From Mesorhizobium onobrychidis (GTDB lineage: Bacteria > Pseudomonadota > Alphaproteobacteria > Rhizobiales > Rhizobiaceae): a stretch of 64,000 nucleotides of DNA. Position 1 is the first letter of the stretch. Every line of letters starts with the position of its first letter. This document shows, piece by piece, positions 9,064 through 19,389 of this stretch. The DNA is taken from assembly GCF_024707545.1 (NCBI RefSeq), contig NZ_CP062229.1:3143501-3207500 (forward strand). The letters are read 5' to 3'. A program made the translations under genes and the position numbers. Below the pieces are notes generated by a model that was not told where the DNA came from, made no database searches, and saw only the letters and a list, made by a program, of their open reading frames with translations.

Positions 9064-10032
9064 CTACTTCGTCTCGCCGAGCCGCTCGGCTTTGTCGAGA
9101 TTGTCCTTGCCGATGACGATCGGCGTCAGCAGCACGAGTTTTTCCTTCGGCTCGGTCTTGTCCTTGGCATAGGCGACGGCGATCTGCACCGCAGTGCGCG
9201 ACTGCTCTCCGGGGAACTGTTCGACGGTGCCGGCCAGCTTGCCGTCGCGCACGGCGACCAGCGCTTCGGGAAGCGCATCGAAGCCGTAGATCTTGACGTC
9301 GGTGAAGTTGCGCGCCGCGCAGGCTTCAACCGCGCCAAGCGCCATGTCGTCATTGGCGCAGATGATCGCGTCGGGCTTGCCGTTGGCGGCAAGGCCGGCC
9401 TCGGTGACGGACAGCGCCTCGGCGCGGGCGAAGTTGGCGGTCTGCTCGAAGACGATCTGGTATTTGTCCTTCAGCGGATCGAGCACGTTGTGCACGCCCT
9501 TGTTGCGGTCGATCGCCGGGCCGGCGCCGGGCTGGCCCTGCAGATGGAAGATCTTGGCGCCGTTCGGGAACGCCGCCACCATGGCCTGCGCCTCGGCCTC
9601 GCCGCCCTTGACATTGTCGGCGCCGACATGGGCGAGGATGCCTTCCACGCCGTCGACGCGGCGGTCGATTGTGACGACGGGAATGCCGGCCTGGACCGCC
9701 TGCTCGATGGCCGGCGCCAGCGCGTTGACGTCAAGCGGCGAGATGACGATGGCGTCGACCTTCTGCACGAGCGCCGCCTCGATGTCGGCGGTCTGCTTGG
9801 GCGCCGAGTTCTGGCCGTCGCTCTCGGTCAGGTTGACGCCTTGCGCCTGCGCCTCCGCCTTGATCTGGTTCAGCATGTGAACGAAGAACGGAAAGCCGAG
9901 GCTCGGCACCGAACCCAGAATGGTCAGCTTGTCCTGGGCGAAAGCCAGTTGCGGAGCGGCCAGCGCCATTGTGCCGATCGCCACGGACGACAGCAGGAAT
10001 TCACGTCTGTTGATCAATTTAGTCTCCTCCAC
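9064..10032 (-). CDS. Periplasmic sugar-binding protein (RbsB family)
   Basis: A 322-residue type I periplasmic binding protein. The N-terminus carries a twin-arginine-like signal (INRREFLLSS, then a hydrophobic run and AFAQ cleavage region at about 33). Mature domains show the family blocks VDAIVISPLDVNALAPAIEQ, GIPVVTIDRRVDG and GKPDAIICANDDMALGAVEA. It delivers substrate to the permease-ATPase pair downstream. A twin-arginine signal implies export in folded form. The ligand is not deducible: the VTIDRRV segment is common to ribose and other aldose binders. Confidence 0.93.
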   Translation of the reverse strand: MEETKLINRREFLLSSVAIGTMALAAPQLAFAQDKLTILGSVPSLGFPFFVHMLNQIKAEAQAQGVNLTESDGQNSAPKQTADIEAALVQKVDAIVISPLDVNALAPAIEQAVQAGIPVVTIDRRVDGVEGILAHVGADNVKGGEAEAQAMVAAFPNGAKIFHLQGQPGAGPAIDRNKGVHNVLDPLKDKYQIVFEQTANFARAEALSVTEAGLAANGKPDAIICANDDMALGAVEACAARNFTDVKIYGFDALPEALVAVRDGKLAGTVEQFPGEQSRTAVQIAVAYAKDKTEPKEKLVLLTPIVIGKDNLDKAERLGETK

Positions 10033-10342
10033 ATGAGCGCATGACCCCGAAACCGGAATGGGTCTTTGGCAGGTTCATGCGTCGATCCAGAAATGGAGTG
10101 TCCTTTGAGCGCCCAAGGGGACGCAACGGCGCTCCAGCCGGTCCACCGCGACGTTCTCCTCCGCTCGGCGCCGGCGCGCGGATGCTAGCCAAGGCCGGAG
10201 GTTTGCGCAAGAACGCCCAACGCCGCCGGTGCGGCTCTCAGGCCTTTGATCTTGATGGCGGTGGGTCCGCGCGCTTCACGTCGCCAGCGCGCGGTTGATC
10301 ACGCTGACGCGTATGGCGCAGAGGTTGCGCCCCGACAATCTC
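10033..10342. other. Intergenic stretch upstream of the sugar importer
   Basis: About 310 bases between two minus-strand genes. It should hold the promoter of the sugar-uptake operon. A CATGACCCCGAAACCGGAAT sequence at 10038 onwards resembles short repeats scattered through rhizobial genomes. I see no convincing gene, operator or terminator. Confidence 0.4.
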
Positions 10343-11224
10343 TCAGTTTGCCACCGCCGGCTTGCTGATTTTGTCGGTCGTCAGCGACAGCAAGGTGATT
10401 GATCCAAATACGACCGCAGCACCGACTGCTCCGACCGGCGACAGCCGCTCGCCCAAAAATATGGCAGCGCCAATCGCTCCGAACACGCTCTCCGCGCTGA
10501 CGATCACCGCGGCATGGCTGGCGGATGTGAAGCGTTGAGCGACCGTCTGGATGCCGAAGGCGGCCCCGGTCGAGAAGATGCCGAGCACGGCGAGTTCCGG
10601 GCCTGCATCGCTGATGGCTGCCAGCGACAGATTACCCTGGAGGGCGCCGAGCGGCAGGGTGAGCACGGCGGCGCCGAGAAATTGCGCGGCAGCCGCCGCG
10701 ACCGGCGCGCCGTGGGTCTGCATGTGGCGACCAAGCTCCACCATCCAAAGCGCGTAGCACGCGGCCGAAAGTATCGCAGCGACATCGCCCTGGCTGAAGC
10801 TGGTGGTCAAGCCTCCGGACAGCAGCAGGACACCGGCCACTGTCATGGCAGCCGCAAGCCCGCCAACAGCAGTCGGGCGCTCGCCAATCAGCAACCAGGC
10901 CGCGAGCGGTGTCATCACCGTTGCGGTGCTCACCAGGAAGCTCGCATTGGTAACCGAGGTGTCGAGATAGGAGACCTGCTGGATGATGATCGAAATTGAA
11001 AACAGAACGCTGACTTTGGCGAGGCTCATCCAGTAGCCGGGCCCGGATTTCCTTCCCCATTCGAGCATCGTCAGCGGCGCGACCATGAGCCCCGCGATCA
11101 GGCAGCGCATGCCCACGGCGCTGAGCGGATCGAGATGATCCAGCACAGTCTTCTGCGCAACATTACCGAAGCCCCAAAAGGCAGCAGCAAGCAGAAGCAG
11201 ACAGTTAGCCTGCACCTTCGACAT
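10343..11224 (-). CDS. EamA/DMT-superfamily transporter
   Basis: A 293-residue membrane protein with about ten hydrophobic helices arranged as two EamA repeats. Visible are the opening LLLLAAAFWGFGNVAQKTVL (about 8-27), the repeat boundary near ATVMTPLAAWLLIGERPTAV, and the second-repeat glycine/leucine helix GAIGAAIFLGERLSPVGAVG. The paired LLIGERP and FLGERLSP motifs at equivalent places mark the internal duplication. Such proteins export amino acids, nucleotides or drugs; the substrate here is unknown. The start MSKVQANCL is preferred over a longer arginine-rich start at 11254. Single gene. Confidence 0.88.
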   Translation of the reverse strand: MSKVQANCLLLLAAAFWGFGNVAQKTVLDHLDPLSAVGMRCLIAGLMVAPLTMLEWGRKSGPGYWMSLAKVSVLFSISIIIQQVSYLDTSVTNASFLVSTATVMTPLAAWLLIGERPTAVGGLAAAMTVAGVLLLSGGLTTSFSQGDVAAILSAACYALWMVELGRHMQTHGAPVAAAAAQFLGAAVLTLPLGALQGNLSLAAISDAGPELAVLGIFSTGAAFGIQTVAQRFTSASHAAVIVSAESVFGAIGAAIFLGERLSPVGAVGAAVVFGSITLLSLTTDKISKPAVAN

Positions 11225-11272
11225 ATCGATGTCTCGACAAAGCTTGCGCCGCAAAGGGCGGATCGCTGGTTG

Positions 11273-11581
11273 CTAGCGGGCGGCGAGCTTGTCCCACCGT
11301 TTGCAATAAAGGCGGACGCCGACGGGGACGATCTCATAGCCGGCGTCGTTCAACTGGAGCTTCATCTCCTCGAAATGCCGCTTTGAGCCGCTGACGATCG
11401 ATTCAGGCGTGTAGTCCCAGCCGTTGTGGGCGGCGTTGGCCAGAACGTCGGCATAGACGCGCATGCTCGTGATTTTCACATCCGATTCCAGCACCTGCCT
11501 GCATCCTCTTGCGAACAACGGCGACTGGACGGCGGAAAGACTCAAGATCGTGCATGCCAGCATTATCGAAACAGGACGCAT
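11273..11581 (-). CDS. Small secreted hypothetical protein
   Basis: A 102-residue protein with a clear signal peptide (MRPVSIMLACTILSLSAVQS, cleavage near LFARG). The mature part of about 75 residues has two cysteines (GCRQVL and LYCKRW) that could form one disulphide, and a conserved-looking GWDYTPESIVSGSKRHFEEM stretch. The start at 11581 follows GGGGAGG at good spacing; the longer upstream frame is not credible. Divergent from the LuxR-TPR gene, with 129 bp between them holding both promoters. No function known to me. Confidence 0.65.
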   Translation of the reverse strand: MRPVSIMLACTILSLSAVQSPLFARGCRQVLESDVKITSMRVYADVLANAAHNGWDYTPESIVSGSKRHFEEMKLQLNDAGYEIVPVGVRLYCKRWDKLAAR

Positions 11582-11710
11582 GAAAACCTCCCCTGATAGC
11601 AGCTTGTTGCCGCAAGCGAGCTTGCAATTTGTGCGCCTGCGGCGGGATCGGGCAGATGCAGTATTCGGCCTCCTGCATTTGTAGTATTCTGTCCTGGGAC
11701 GGGTTCCACC

Positions 11711-13150
11711 ATGACGGTCAACGACGCCTCGAAAGCGCAGACGCTCGATGCCTTGTCGGGTCGCGAGCGCGCGGTCGCGGAAAAATTCGCAACCGGAATG
11801 ACCTATCGCGAAATCGGCAATGCACTTTTCATTGCCCCAACCACTGTTCGCACCCACCTTGCGGCCATCTACGAAAAACTTGGCGTGCGTACCAAGATCG
11901 GGCTCGCGGCGTATTTTGCCGGCGCTTCCGGCGCTCGGCCGGACGGGCTGTCACCCCTGCCGGACGCTCCGCCGGTGCTCGCCATATTTCCGATCGAATG
12001 CCTGAATTCCGAAGAGCGCTGGCGCCGCTTTGCCGACGGCCTGTCGTCGGACATCACCATCGACCTGGCGCGATACGCGGGCTTGCCTGTCATCGCCTTC
12101 CACACGATGAAATCACTGGGCAGCAAGCCGGCCGATTTCGCGGCGGACGGCAAGGCGCTCGGCGTCACCTATTTCGTATCGGGCCAGTTGCGTGCGGACG
12201 ACCAGAGGATTCGCTTGACGATAGAGCTTGCTGATGCCCGTAGCGGCGTCAGCCTGTGGAGGGAGCGCTACGATCGCCGGGTCGAGGACATTTTCGCGCT
12301 GCAGGACAGCCTGACCGAAAGCATCATCAATGTGTTCGCCGGCAGTTACGGAACGCTGGCCACGGTCGGCCGCAATGCTGTTCGCCGCAAGCCGCCGGCC
12401 AGCTTGCGGGCCTATGATTTTTATCTGCTTGCCCTCGAACAGCACACTACGTTCAGCCGCGCCGGGAATGTCGAGGCGATCCGCCTATTTTCACGCGCGC
12501 TGGAGCTTGATCCTACCTTCGCCAACTGCTGGGCCGAACTCGCTTACGCCTATTCGATCGAGGCCTGCAACGGCTTTGGCGACGACGTGCTGACGTCGAT
12601 CGAGAGCTGGCGGACGGCGGCCGAAAACGCTTTGCGCCTCGACCCGACGGACAGCTGCGCTCACGCATGCCTTGGCAATGTCAGGGCATGCCTTGGCGAT
12701 CTCGAAGGAGCGGAGCGCGCGCACCGGCACGCTCTCGAATACGGCTCCAACCACGCCGGCATACTGCCGCTGCTGGCCGGCAGCAAGGCGCTTGTCGTCG
12801 GCGATCCGGCCGAGGCGATCCCGCTCATCGAGCGTGCCATGCGCCTCAATCCATTGGCCCCGCCCTGGTATTTCGGCATGCAAGGCCGCATCCTGTTCGT
12901 CGCCGGCAGACACGGGCAGGCCATTGCGGCGCTCCACAGGAGTTCGCCGGAGTCGCCGGACGTGCTGATGTTCCTGGCGCTTTCGCATGCGGCCATGGGC
13001 GAGGCCGGCGAGGCGGCGCGCCCCGCGGCCCGCTTGAGAGCCGAATTTCCAGGCTTTTCGGTCGAACGCTTCATCACAGGCTATCCGGTGACCAACCGGG
13101 ACGCGTTGCTTGCCATCCGCCACGCTGCCGAACTGGCGAAGCTGCCGTAG
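11711..13150 (+). CDS. LuxR-type HTH regulator with TolB-like and TPR domains
   Basis: A 479-residue protein. Residues about 12-66 form a LuxR/FixJ-type helix-turn-helix (LSGRERAVAEKFATGMTYRE, then TTVRTHLAAIYEKLGVRT). About 75-205 is the alpha/beta region seen in TPR-linked cyclases and regulators (PVLAIFPIECL, FADGLSSDITIDLAR, YFVSGQLRADDQRIRLTIEL). The remainder is TPR-like helices, including AIRLFSRALELDPTFANCWA and LRLDPTDSCAHACLGNVRAC. No receiver, PAS or kinase domain, and no catalytic cyclase domain. Probably a cytoplasmic one-component regulator whose TPR half senses a partner. HTH at the N-terminus rather than the C-terminus is uncommon for the LuxR fold. Confidence 0.85.
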   Translation: MTVNDASKAQTLDALSGRERAVAEKFATGMTYREIGNALFIAPTTVRTHLAAIYEKLGVRTKIGLAAYFAGASGARPDGLSPLPDAPPVLAIFPIECLNSEERWRRFADGLSSDITIDLARYAGLPVIAFHTMKSLGSKPADFAADGKALGVTYFVSGQLRADDQRIRLTIELADARSGVSLWRERYDRRVEDIFALQDSLTESIINVFAGSYGTLATVGRNAVRRKPPASLRAYDFYLLALEQHTTFSRAGNVEAIRLFSRALELDPTFANCWAELAYAYSIEACNGFGDDVLTSIESWRTAAENALRLDPTDSCAHACLGNVRACLGDLEGAERAHRHALEYGSNHAGILPLLAGSKALVVGDPAEAIPLIERAMRLNPLAPPWYFGMQGRILFVAGRHGQAIAALHRSSPESPDVLMFLALSHAAMGEAGEAARPAARLRAEFPGFSVERFITGYPVTNRDALLAIRHAAELAKLP

Positions 13151-13157
13151 ATGCCAC

Positions 13158-14405
<1,248 letters not shown>

Positions 14406-14450
14406 TTACCTCTCGCGAGTCGCCGGGTGCTGCGCGCCGGCGGCTGTCTC

Positions 14451-15995
14451 TCAAGCGTTGCCAAAGACCTGCCTGTAGATCGCCTCGATTCGTTCGGCCT
14501 CTTCATCGGTCAGCGCGGCGAAGTCCTTTTCCCGGGCACGATTCGACAGGCGGCCGCCATTTTGATGCAGGAAGTGGAAGAGGAGATTGATCAGCTGCTC
14601 CGGCATGTCGATGAAGGCGTCGACCTGCTGCCGGAACTGATCGTAGCGGCGCAGGAACTCGGTTTCGTTGGGAAGGTCCTGCTCGATCGTTCTCTGGACG
14701 CAGGCATAGAGAAATTCGGCGTGCGGTGTTGCGTCAAAGAACCGATAATAATCGCCGGTGTCGTTCAGGACACGGACGTTGAATTGCGGCGTCGGCTCCC
14801 ATTCGACCAGTGGTAGCAGGCGCTGCGAATAGCTCTTGAGCACCCGCCGGTACTCGTCGATTTGTTCAAGTATCGCGGCGGAGACGGGAAATACGACGCC
14901 AGGTGGGTTGAAACCGCGCGCGGCAAGGACGTGGTGGATCAGGTAGCGATGGATGCGGCCGTTCCCGTCTTCGAACGGGTGGATATAGATAAAGCCGAAG
15001 GCGAGGATCGCGGCGGCGATCACCGCATCGATGCCTTGCGCCCGACCGCGGTCGAATGCAACCATTCCATCGACCAGCGATGCCAAGTCTTCGGGCCGGG
15101 CGCTGATGTGATCTGGCAGCGGCATGCGGTTGTCGCGATCATGCTCGCCGATGAAACCGCCCTCCTGCCGAAAGCCGAGCTTCACAAAACGGGCGTCGCC
15201 GAGAACAATCCTTTGCAGGCGCAGCAACTCATCGCGATCGAGCGGCTGACGGCCGGCCTCGCCAATAGCGCGGCCCCAGCGCTGAATGCGGTCTTGTGGC
15301 GGCCGCTCACCCTCGATTGCGTAGCTGGACCGCGAGTCCTTGAGCAGGAGGAACGCTGCGGTTCTTGCGAGAAGATCGCGCGACACGCCCGCAATGATGT
15401 CTTGCGCACGCCTGGGCAGGTCGAGGCCAATGAATTGATCGAGAACCTCGGTGCGAAACACCAGAGGACAGAAATCCGGCGTTCCAGGCAAATTGTCTTT
15501 CACGCGGTAGCGTGGAGCGGTCTTCTCCTGCGCTGCCCACTGCAGCCCGGGATCGACGACCGGGATGTAGCGTCCGGCGGTCGCGTCGGGGAGATCCAGT
15601 CGGGTACCCTTCAGCCACTCATAGAGGAACCAGATGCGGCGGGCGTAACTGCCGGTCGGACTTTTGCGCACGAGCGCTTCGATGGCGGCGGGACCTGTCT
15701 CCAGGAACAGCCGCTTGAGGACAGCAAGGTCGAGGCCCTCATATTTCAGAGCGAAAGTAAGGTGGCCTTCGAGTGTCGGTTGGGGGGCGTGGCGCGGCGT
15801 CATGATGCGCCAGCCGTCCTTCTCGGTGATACGGTGATGCTCGCCGGTCGCGGAAAGCATGCGGGGCAGCGGGACAGCGAGCTTGTAAGCGTCAATCAAC
15901 GCGCTGTACCCGGCCGGGGTTGCCGTTTCAGGAAGGCGCATTTCCTGAAAAACGGTCACCGGCCCTGAAAATCGATGCTCACTCAGTTCGGTCAT
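14451..15995 (-). CDS. Fic domain protein (putative AMP-transferase)
   Basis: A 514-residue protein. The Fic core motif IHPFEDGNGRIHR lies at about residue 336-348 with all catalytic positions intact (His, Phe, Asp, Gly-Asn-Gly-Arg), so it should transfer AMP, or another phosphate-linked group, to a protein target. An N-terminal region of about 190 residues resembles the DUF4172/HTH-associated part of standalone Fic proteins (LTFALKYEGLDLAVLKRLFL, then YARRIWFLYEWLKG). The likely inhibitory helix is not identified. Start ATG 15995 is chosen over a GTG at 16037. No antitoxin-like small gene is adjacent. Upstream DNA (16000-16150) is visibly AT-rich. Confidence 0.9.
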   Translation of the reverse strand: MTELSEHRFSGPVTVFQEMRLPETATPAGYSALIDAYKLAVPLPRMLSATGEHHRITEKDGWRIMTPRHAPQPTLEGHLTFALKYEGLDLAVLKRLFLETGPAAIEALVRKSPTGSYARRIWFLYEWLKGTRLDLPDATAGRYIPVVDPGLQWAAQEKTAPRYRVKDNLPGTPDFCPLVFRTEVLDQFIGLDLPRRAQDIIAGVSRDLLARTAAFLLLKDSRSSYAIEGERPPQDRIQRWGRAIGEAGRQPLDRDELLRLQRIVLGDARFVKLGFRQEGGFIGEHDRDNRMPLPDHISARPEDLASLVDGMVAFDRGRAQGIDAVIAAAILAFGFIYIHPFEDGNGRIHRYLIHHVLAARGFNPPGVVFPVSAAILEQIDEYRRVLKSYSQRLLPLVEWEPTPQFNVRVLNDTGDYYRFFDATPHAEFLYACVQRTIEQDLPNETEFLRRYDQFRQQVDAFIDMPEQLINLLFHFLHQNGGRLSNRAREKDFAALTDEEAERIEAIYRQVFGNA

Positions 15996-16242
15996 GAAAT
16001 TTGGGTCTCGGATCTGAAAAGTTGAGCCGCAGATCACATTCTGTGAAAAATGATACTATCATATGAAAATTGATCCCATGAAGTAGATTTCGTGAAATAT
16101 GAGAAAATTGCAATGATCTGATTACTGCCCGGCCGTCAATCACAGTAGATGATCCGTCTCGCCATCCGATCATGCGCGAAATTGACACGACACCCGGTCT
16201 CGGCCATCCTTAGACAGCCGCCTTTTCTGCGGCGGCGTGTGT

Positions 16243-16479
16243 ATGAGCGAGTCCATGGCCAGTTCCGTCACCAGCCAGAATTCCAAGCGTGCCGCGGTGC
16301 GCAAGGCGCTCGACCGCCACAAGGTCTATATCACCGCACAGAGCTTTTCCGCCGGCGCCTACAAGGCGCGTGTCCTCGTCGATGGCGAGGCCTACTGGGT
16401 CGACGAATTCCGGCTGAGCCAGCTCCAGCAGGGTCTGTCGCCGGCCGAGCTCGAACTGACGCCGGCCACCGACGATTGA
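16243..16479 (+). CDS. Small hypothetical protein
   Basis: A 78-residue protein starting MSESMASSVTSQNSKRAAVR. Mixed alpha/beta pattern: a basic helix (KRAAVRKALDRHK), strands VYITAQSFS and KARVLVDGEAYWVDEFRL, then an acidic tail. No signal peptide. A GTG two codons upstream is an alternative start. Downstream lies repeat DNA, upstream the AT-rich Fic promoter region. Function unknown. Confidence 0.5.
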   Translation: MSESMASSVTSQNSKRAAVRKALDRHKVYITAQSFSAGAYKARVLVDGEAYWVDEFRLSQLQQGLSPAELELTPATDD

Positions 16480-16484
16480 GCCCG

Positions 16485-16566
16485 TGACATCCATCCCTTC
16501 GTCATCCCAGGGCGGAGCAGGAGCGAAGCGACGTCGCGGAGACCCTGGGATCCATGCCGTGACATC
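16485..16566. repeat. Intergenic hairpin repeat (second family)
   Basis: Arms ATCCCAGGG (16504-16512) and CCCTGGGAT (16543-16551) enclose a GC-rich centre with GAGCGAAGCGACGTCGCGGA. Short flanks GTGACATCC and GTGACATC repeat at both ends. Different from the main palindromic family, but of the same intergenic type. Confidence 0.7.
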
Positions 16567-16596
16567 GGAGCGCCGCTGCGATCGAATTTTGATGCT

Positions 16597-16766
16597 GGCG
16601 GGACAGCGCCCCCCTCTGTCCTGCCGGACATCTCCCCCACATGGGGGGAGATCGGATGTCGCGACGCTTTCGCCAATCCCCGACGTTGCAAAGAGGGTGC
16701 CCACAGTGACACTGCCAATCTCCCCCCTCGTGGGGGAGATGTCCGGCAGGACAGAGGGGGGCGCGA
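16597..16766. repeat. Inverted pair of palindromic intergenic repeats
   Basis: Two opposed copies of the main element, minus then plus, separated by about 60 bp. Loops differ (ACAT in one, CGT in the other) while stems are conserved, which indicates selection or gene conversion on the stems. It fills the gap before ligD. Confidence 0.9.
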
Positions 16767-16813
16767 AGGAATGAGACGCCGGTTCCTGACTGCCGCGCGC
16801 TTCGGTCTTTGAC

Positions 16814-19300
16814 ATGCCAGCTCCCTCCAAACTCAGGGCCTATCGCGCCAAGCGCGAATTCAGCAAGACGCCGGAACCCGCCGGCGGGCTGGTTGCCGGA
16901 GAAGGCAACCGCTTCGTCGTGCACAAACACCATGCCACTGCCGACCACTACGACCTTCGCCTGCAGGTCGGCGATGTGCTGAAGAGCTGGGCGGTGCCTC
17001 GCGGCCCGTCGCTCAACCCCGCCGACAAGCGGCTGGCGGTCGAGACCGAGGACCACCCGCTCGAATATATCGACTTCGAAGGCGTCATTCCCGAGGGCGA
17101 ATATGGCGGCGGGCCGATGATCGTCTGGGACACCGGCGTCTGGGCGCCGATGGACGACGTCGAAAAGAGTTTGCGCACCGGCTCCTTCAAGTTCCGTCTC
17201 GCCGGCGAGAAGCTGAATGGCGGCTGGATGCTGGCGCGGCTGAAGGGCAAGCCCGGGGAGGATGAGGGCAAGAAGAACTGGCTGCTGTTCAAGGAGCGCG
17301 ACCTCGCCGCCGATCCAGGGCTCGACATACTTGCCGAGCGGCCGGAAAGCGTCAAATCGGGACGGCGCATCGAGGAACTGGTCGAAGCGCCGAAGCCAGT
17401 CCCCAAACCTGCGAAAGCGGTCGTGCTGAAGCCTGGCGCTTTGCCGGGTGCGATCAAGGCGCCGCCGCCTTCCCGCATCGAGCCGCAACTGGCGACGACC
17501 GTGGCAAAGCCGCCGGGCGGCGGCGGCCCCGCGGACCGTACGGGCGAAATCTGGCTGCACGAAATCAAGTTCGACGGCTATCGCACCATGGCGCATGTGG
17601 CTGAGGGCGAGGTGCGGCTGATCACACGCGCCGGCCTCGACTGGACCAGGCGCTATGGCGACCTGCCGCATGCCTTCGCCAGGTTGCCATGCCGTGAGGC
17701 TGTCATCGACGGCGAGATCGTCGTGCTCGACGCCAAGGGCATCAGCCGCTTTGCCCTTTTGCAGGATGCGCTGGCCGAAGGCGCCGGCAACAAGCTCCAC
17801 TTCTATGCCTTCGATCTCTTGCATCTCGACGGCTGGGACCTGAGAAAAGCGCCGCTCGGCCGGCGCAAGGCGCTGCTGTCGCAATTGCTGTCCGGGCTGG
17901 GCGCCAACTCCGCCATCCAGTTCAGCGACCACGTCGAAGGCGATGGCCAGGCGCTCTACGACCAGGCCTCCGAGATGGGCCTGGAAGGCGTCGTCTCCAA
18001 GCGCGCCACGGCAATCTACCAGAGCGGCCGCACCAAGACCTGGACCAAGATCAAGGCGCTGAACACCGGCGACTTCGTCATCGCCGGCTACACCACCTCC
18101 GCTGCAGCCGAGGGATTGGCCGCGCTCGGGCTCGGTGAATTCGAGGATGGCGAACTGCACTATCGCGGCAAGGTCGGCACCGGCTTCGATGCCGCCACCG
18201 CCACCGACTTGCTGGCCCGGCTGGAGCCCTTGCGCGCCGGCGCGTCTGCACCCGAAGGGGTTCCGCGCGAGATCATGCGCGAGATGAACTGGGTGCGGCC
18301 GCTGCTCTCGGCCCATATCCACTATGCCAACCGGACAACCGATAATGCGCTGCGCCATGCGGTGTTCCGCGGACTGCGCGACGTCGGCCTGTCGACGCCG
18401 GTGTCGGCCAAGCGCAAGCGGCTGATCGCCGAGGCCGACCTCGCCACGATCTGGGTGACCAATCCGACGCGACGGCTGTTCGGCAAGACCGGCCCGACCA
18501 AGCTCGATATCGCCGTCTACTACGCGCTGGTCGGCGACTTCATGCTGCCCCACATCCTCGGCCGCCCGGTGTCGCTGGTGCGCTGCCCGACCGGCAAACC
18601 GCAGGACTGCTTCTTCCAGCGCCATGCCTTCACCGGCATGCCTTCATCGGTGGCGACCTTCGAGGCGACCAACTCCGAGGGCGAGACCAAATCCTATCTG
18701 TCGGTCGAGGACGCCAAGGGCTATCTGGCGCTGGCGCAGTTCGGCGTCGTCGAGTTCCACACCTGGGGCACCCATCGCACGCGGCTCGACAAGCCCGACC
18801 TGATCGTCTTCGACCTCGACCCGGGCGAGGGGGTTAGCTGGCGCGAGGTGGTCGAGGCGGCGGTGCATATCCGCGCCGAGCTGGAGGCGATGGGGCTTGT
18901 GCCGTTCGCCAAAACCTCGGGCGGCAAGGGTATCCACATATCAGTGCCGGTGACGCAAAAACAGAACTGGAAGAAACTGCACCAGGCGACCAGCGCCATC
19001 TCCTCGGCGTTGGCCGCCACGGCGCCCGACACCTTCACCACCACCATGGGCAAGGACAACCGCAAGCGGCGCATCTTCATCGATTATCACCGCAATGCGC
19101 GCGGCCACACCTCGGCGGCACCTTACTCGCTGCGCGCCCGTACAAACCTGCCGGCCTCGACACCAGTGAGCTGGTCCGATCTGGAATCCATCGACGCTCC
19201 GGAAGATTTGAATTATTCTTCGCTGCCGGGCCTTCTGGCCACCTCCGGCGATCCCTGGGCCGACATGGAAGATTTCGCTAGGGATTTGCCGGTATTGTAA
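16814..19300 (+). CDS. ligD: Multifunctional ATP-dependent DNA ligase LigD
   Basis: An 828-residue non-homologous end-joining ligase with domains in the order phosphoesterase, ligase, polymerase. The 3'-phosphoesterase part (about 30-190) shows FVVHKHHATADHYDLRLQ and PEGEYGGGPM. The ligase part has the nucleotidyl-lysine motif EIKFDGYR (lysine near 251) and EGVVSKRA. The polymerase/primase part (about 545-810) starts NPTRRLFGKTGPTKLDIAVY and contains the metal-binding DLIVFDLDPGEG. It repairs double-strand breaks with Ku. Ku follows 90 bp downstream on the same strand. The order PE-LIG-POL is the one usual in rhizobia. Confidence 0.96.
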   Translation: MPAPSKLRAYRAKREFSKTPEPAGGLVAGEGNRFVVHKHHATADHYDLRLQVGDVLKSWAVPRGPSLNPADKRLAVETEDHPLEYIDFEGVIPEGEYGGGPMIVWDTGVWAPMDDVEKSLRTGSFKFRLAGEKLNGGWMLARLKGKPGEDEGKKNWLLFKERDLAADPGLDILAERPESVKSGRRIEELVEAPKPVPKPAKAVVLKPGALPGAIKAPPPSRIEPQLATTVAKPPGGGGPADRTGEIWLHEIKFDGYRTMAHVAEGEVRLITRAGLDWTRRYGDLPHAFARLPCREAVIDGEIVVLDAKGISRFALLQDALAEGAGNKLHFYAFDLLHLDGWDLRKAPLGRRKALLSQLLSGLGANSAIQFSDHVEGDGQALYDQASEMGLEGVVSKRATAIYQSGRTKTWTKIKALNTGDFVIAGYTTSAAAEGLAALGLGEFEDGELHYRGKVGTGFDAATATDLLARLEPLRAGASAPEGVPREIMREMNWVRPLLSAHIHYANRTTDNALRHAVFRGLRDVGLSTPVSAKRKRLIAEADLATIWVTNPTRRLFGKTGPTKLDIAVYYALVGDFMLPHILGRPVSLVRCPTGKPQDCFFQRHAFTGMPSSVATFEATNSEGETKSYLSVEDAKGYLALAQFGVVEFHTWGTHRTRLDKPDLIVFDLDPGEGVSWREVVEAAVHIRAELEAMGLVPFAKTSGGKGIHISVPVTQKQNWKKLHQATSAISSALAATAPDTFTTTMGKDNRKRRIFIDYHRNARGHTSAAPYSLRARTNLPASTPVSWSDLESIDAPEDLNYSSLPGLLATSGDPWADMEDFARDLPVL

Positions 19301-19389
19301 GGGCGATGTAGGTTTTGCGCAGCGCCGTTCGTCCTTTGGACGAAGCGCTGCGAACGGTTCGACAGTGCACGGCCGCGTAGGAGAGTTTC

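Noticed and set aside
16502..18625. 707-residue minus-strand frame opposite ligD
   Set aside because: Runs through a repeat pair and mirrors ligD; no domain recognised.
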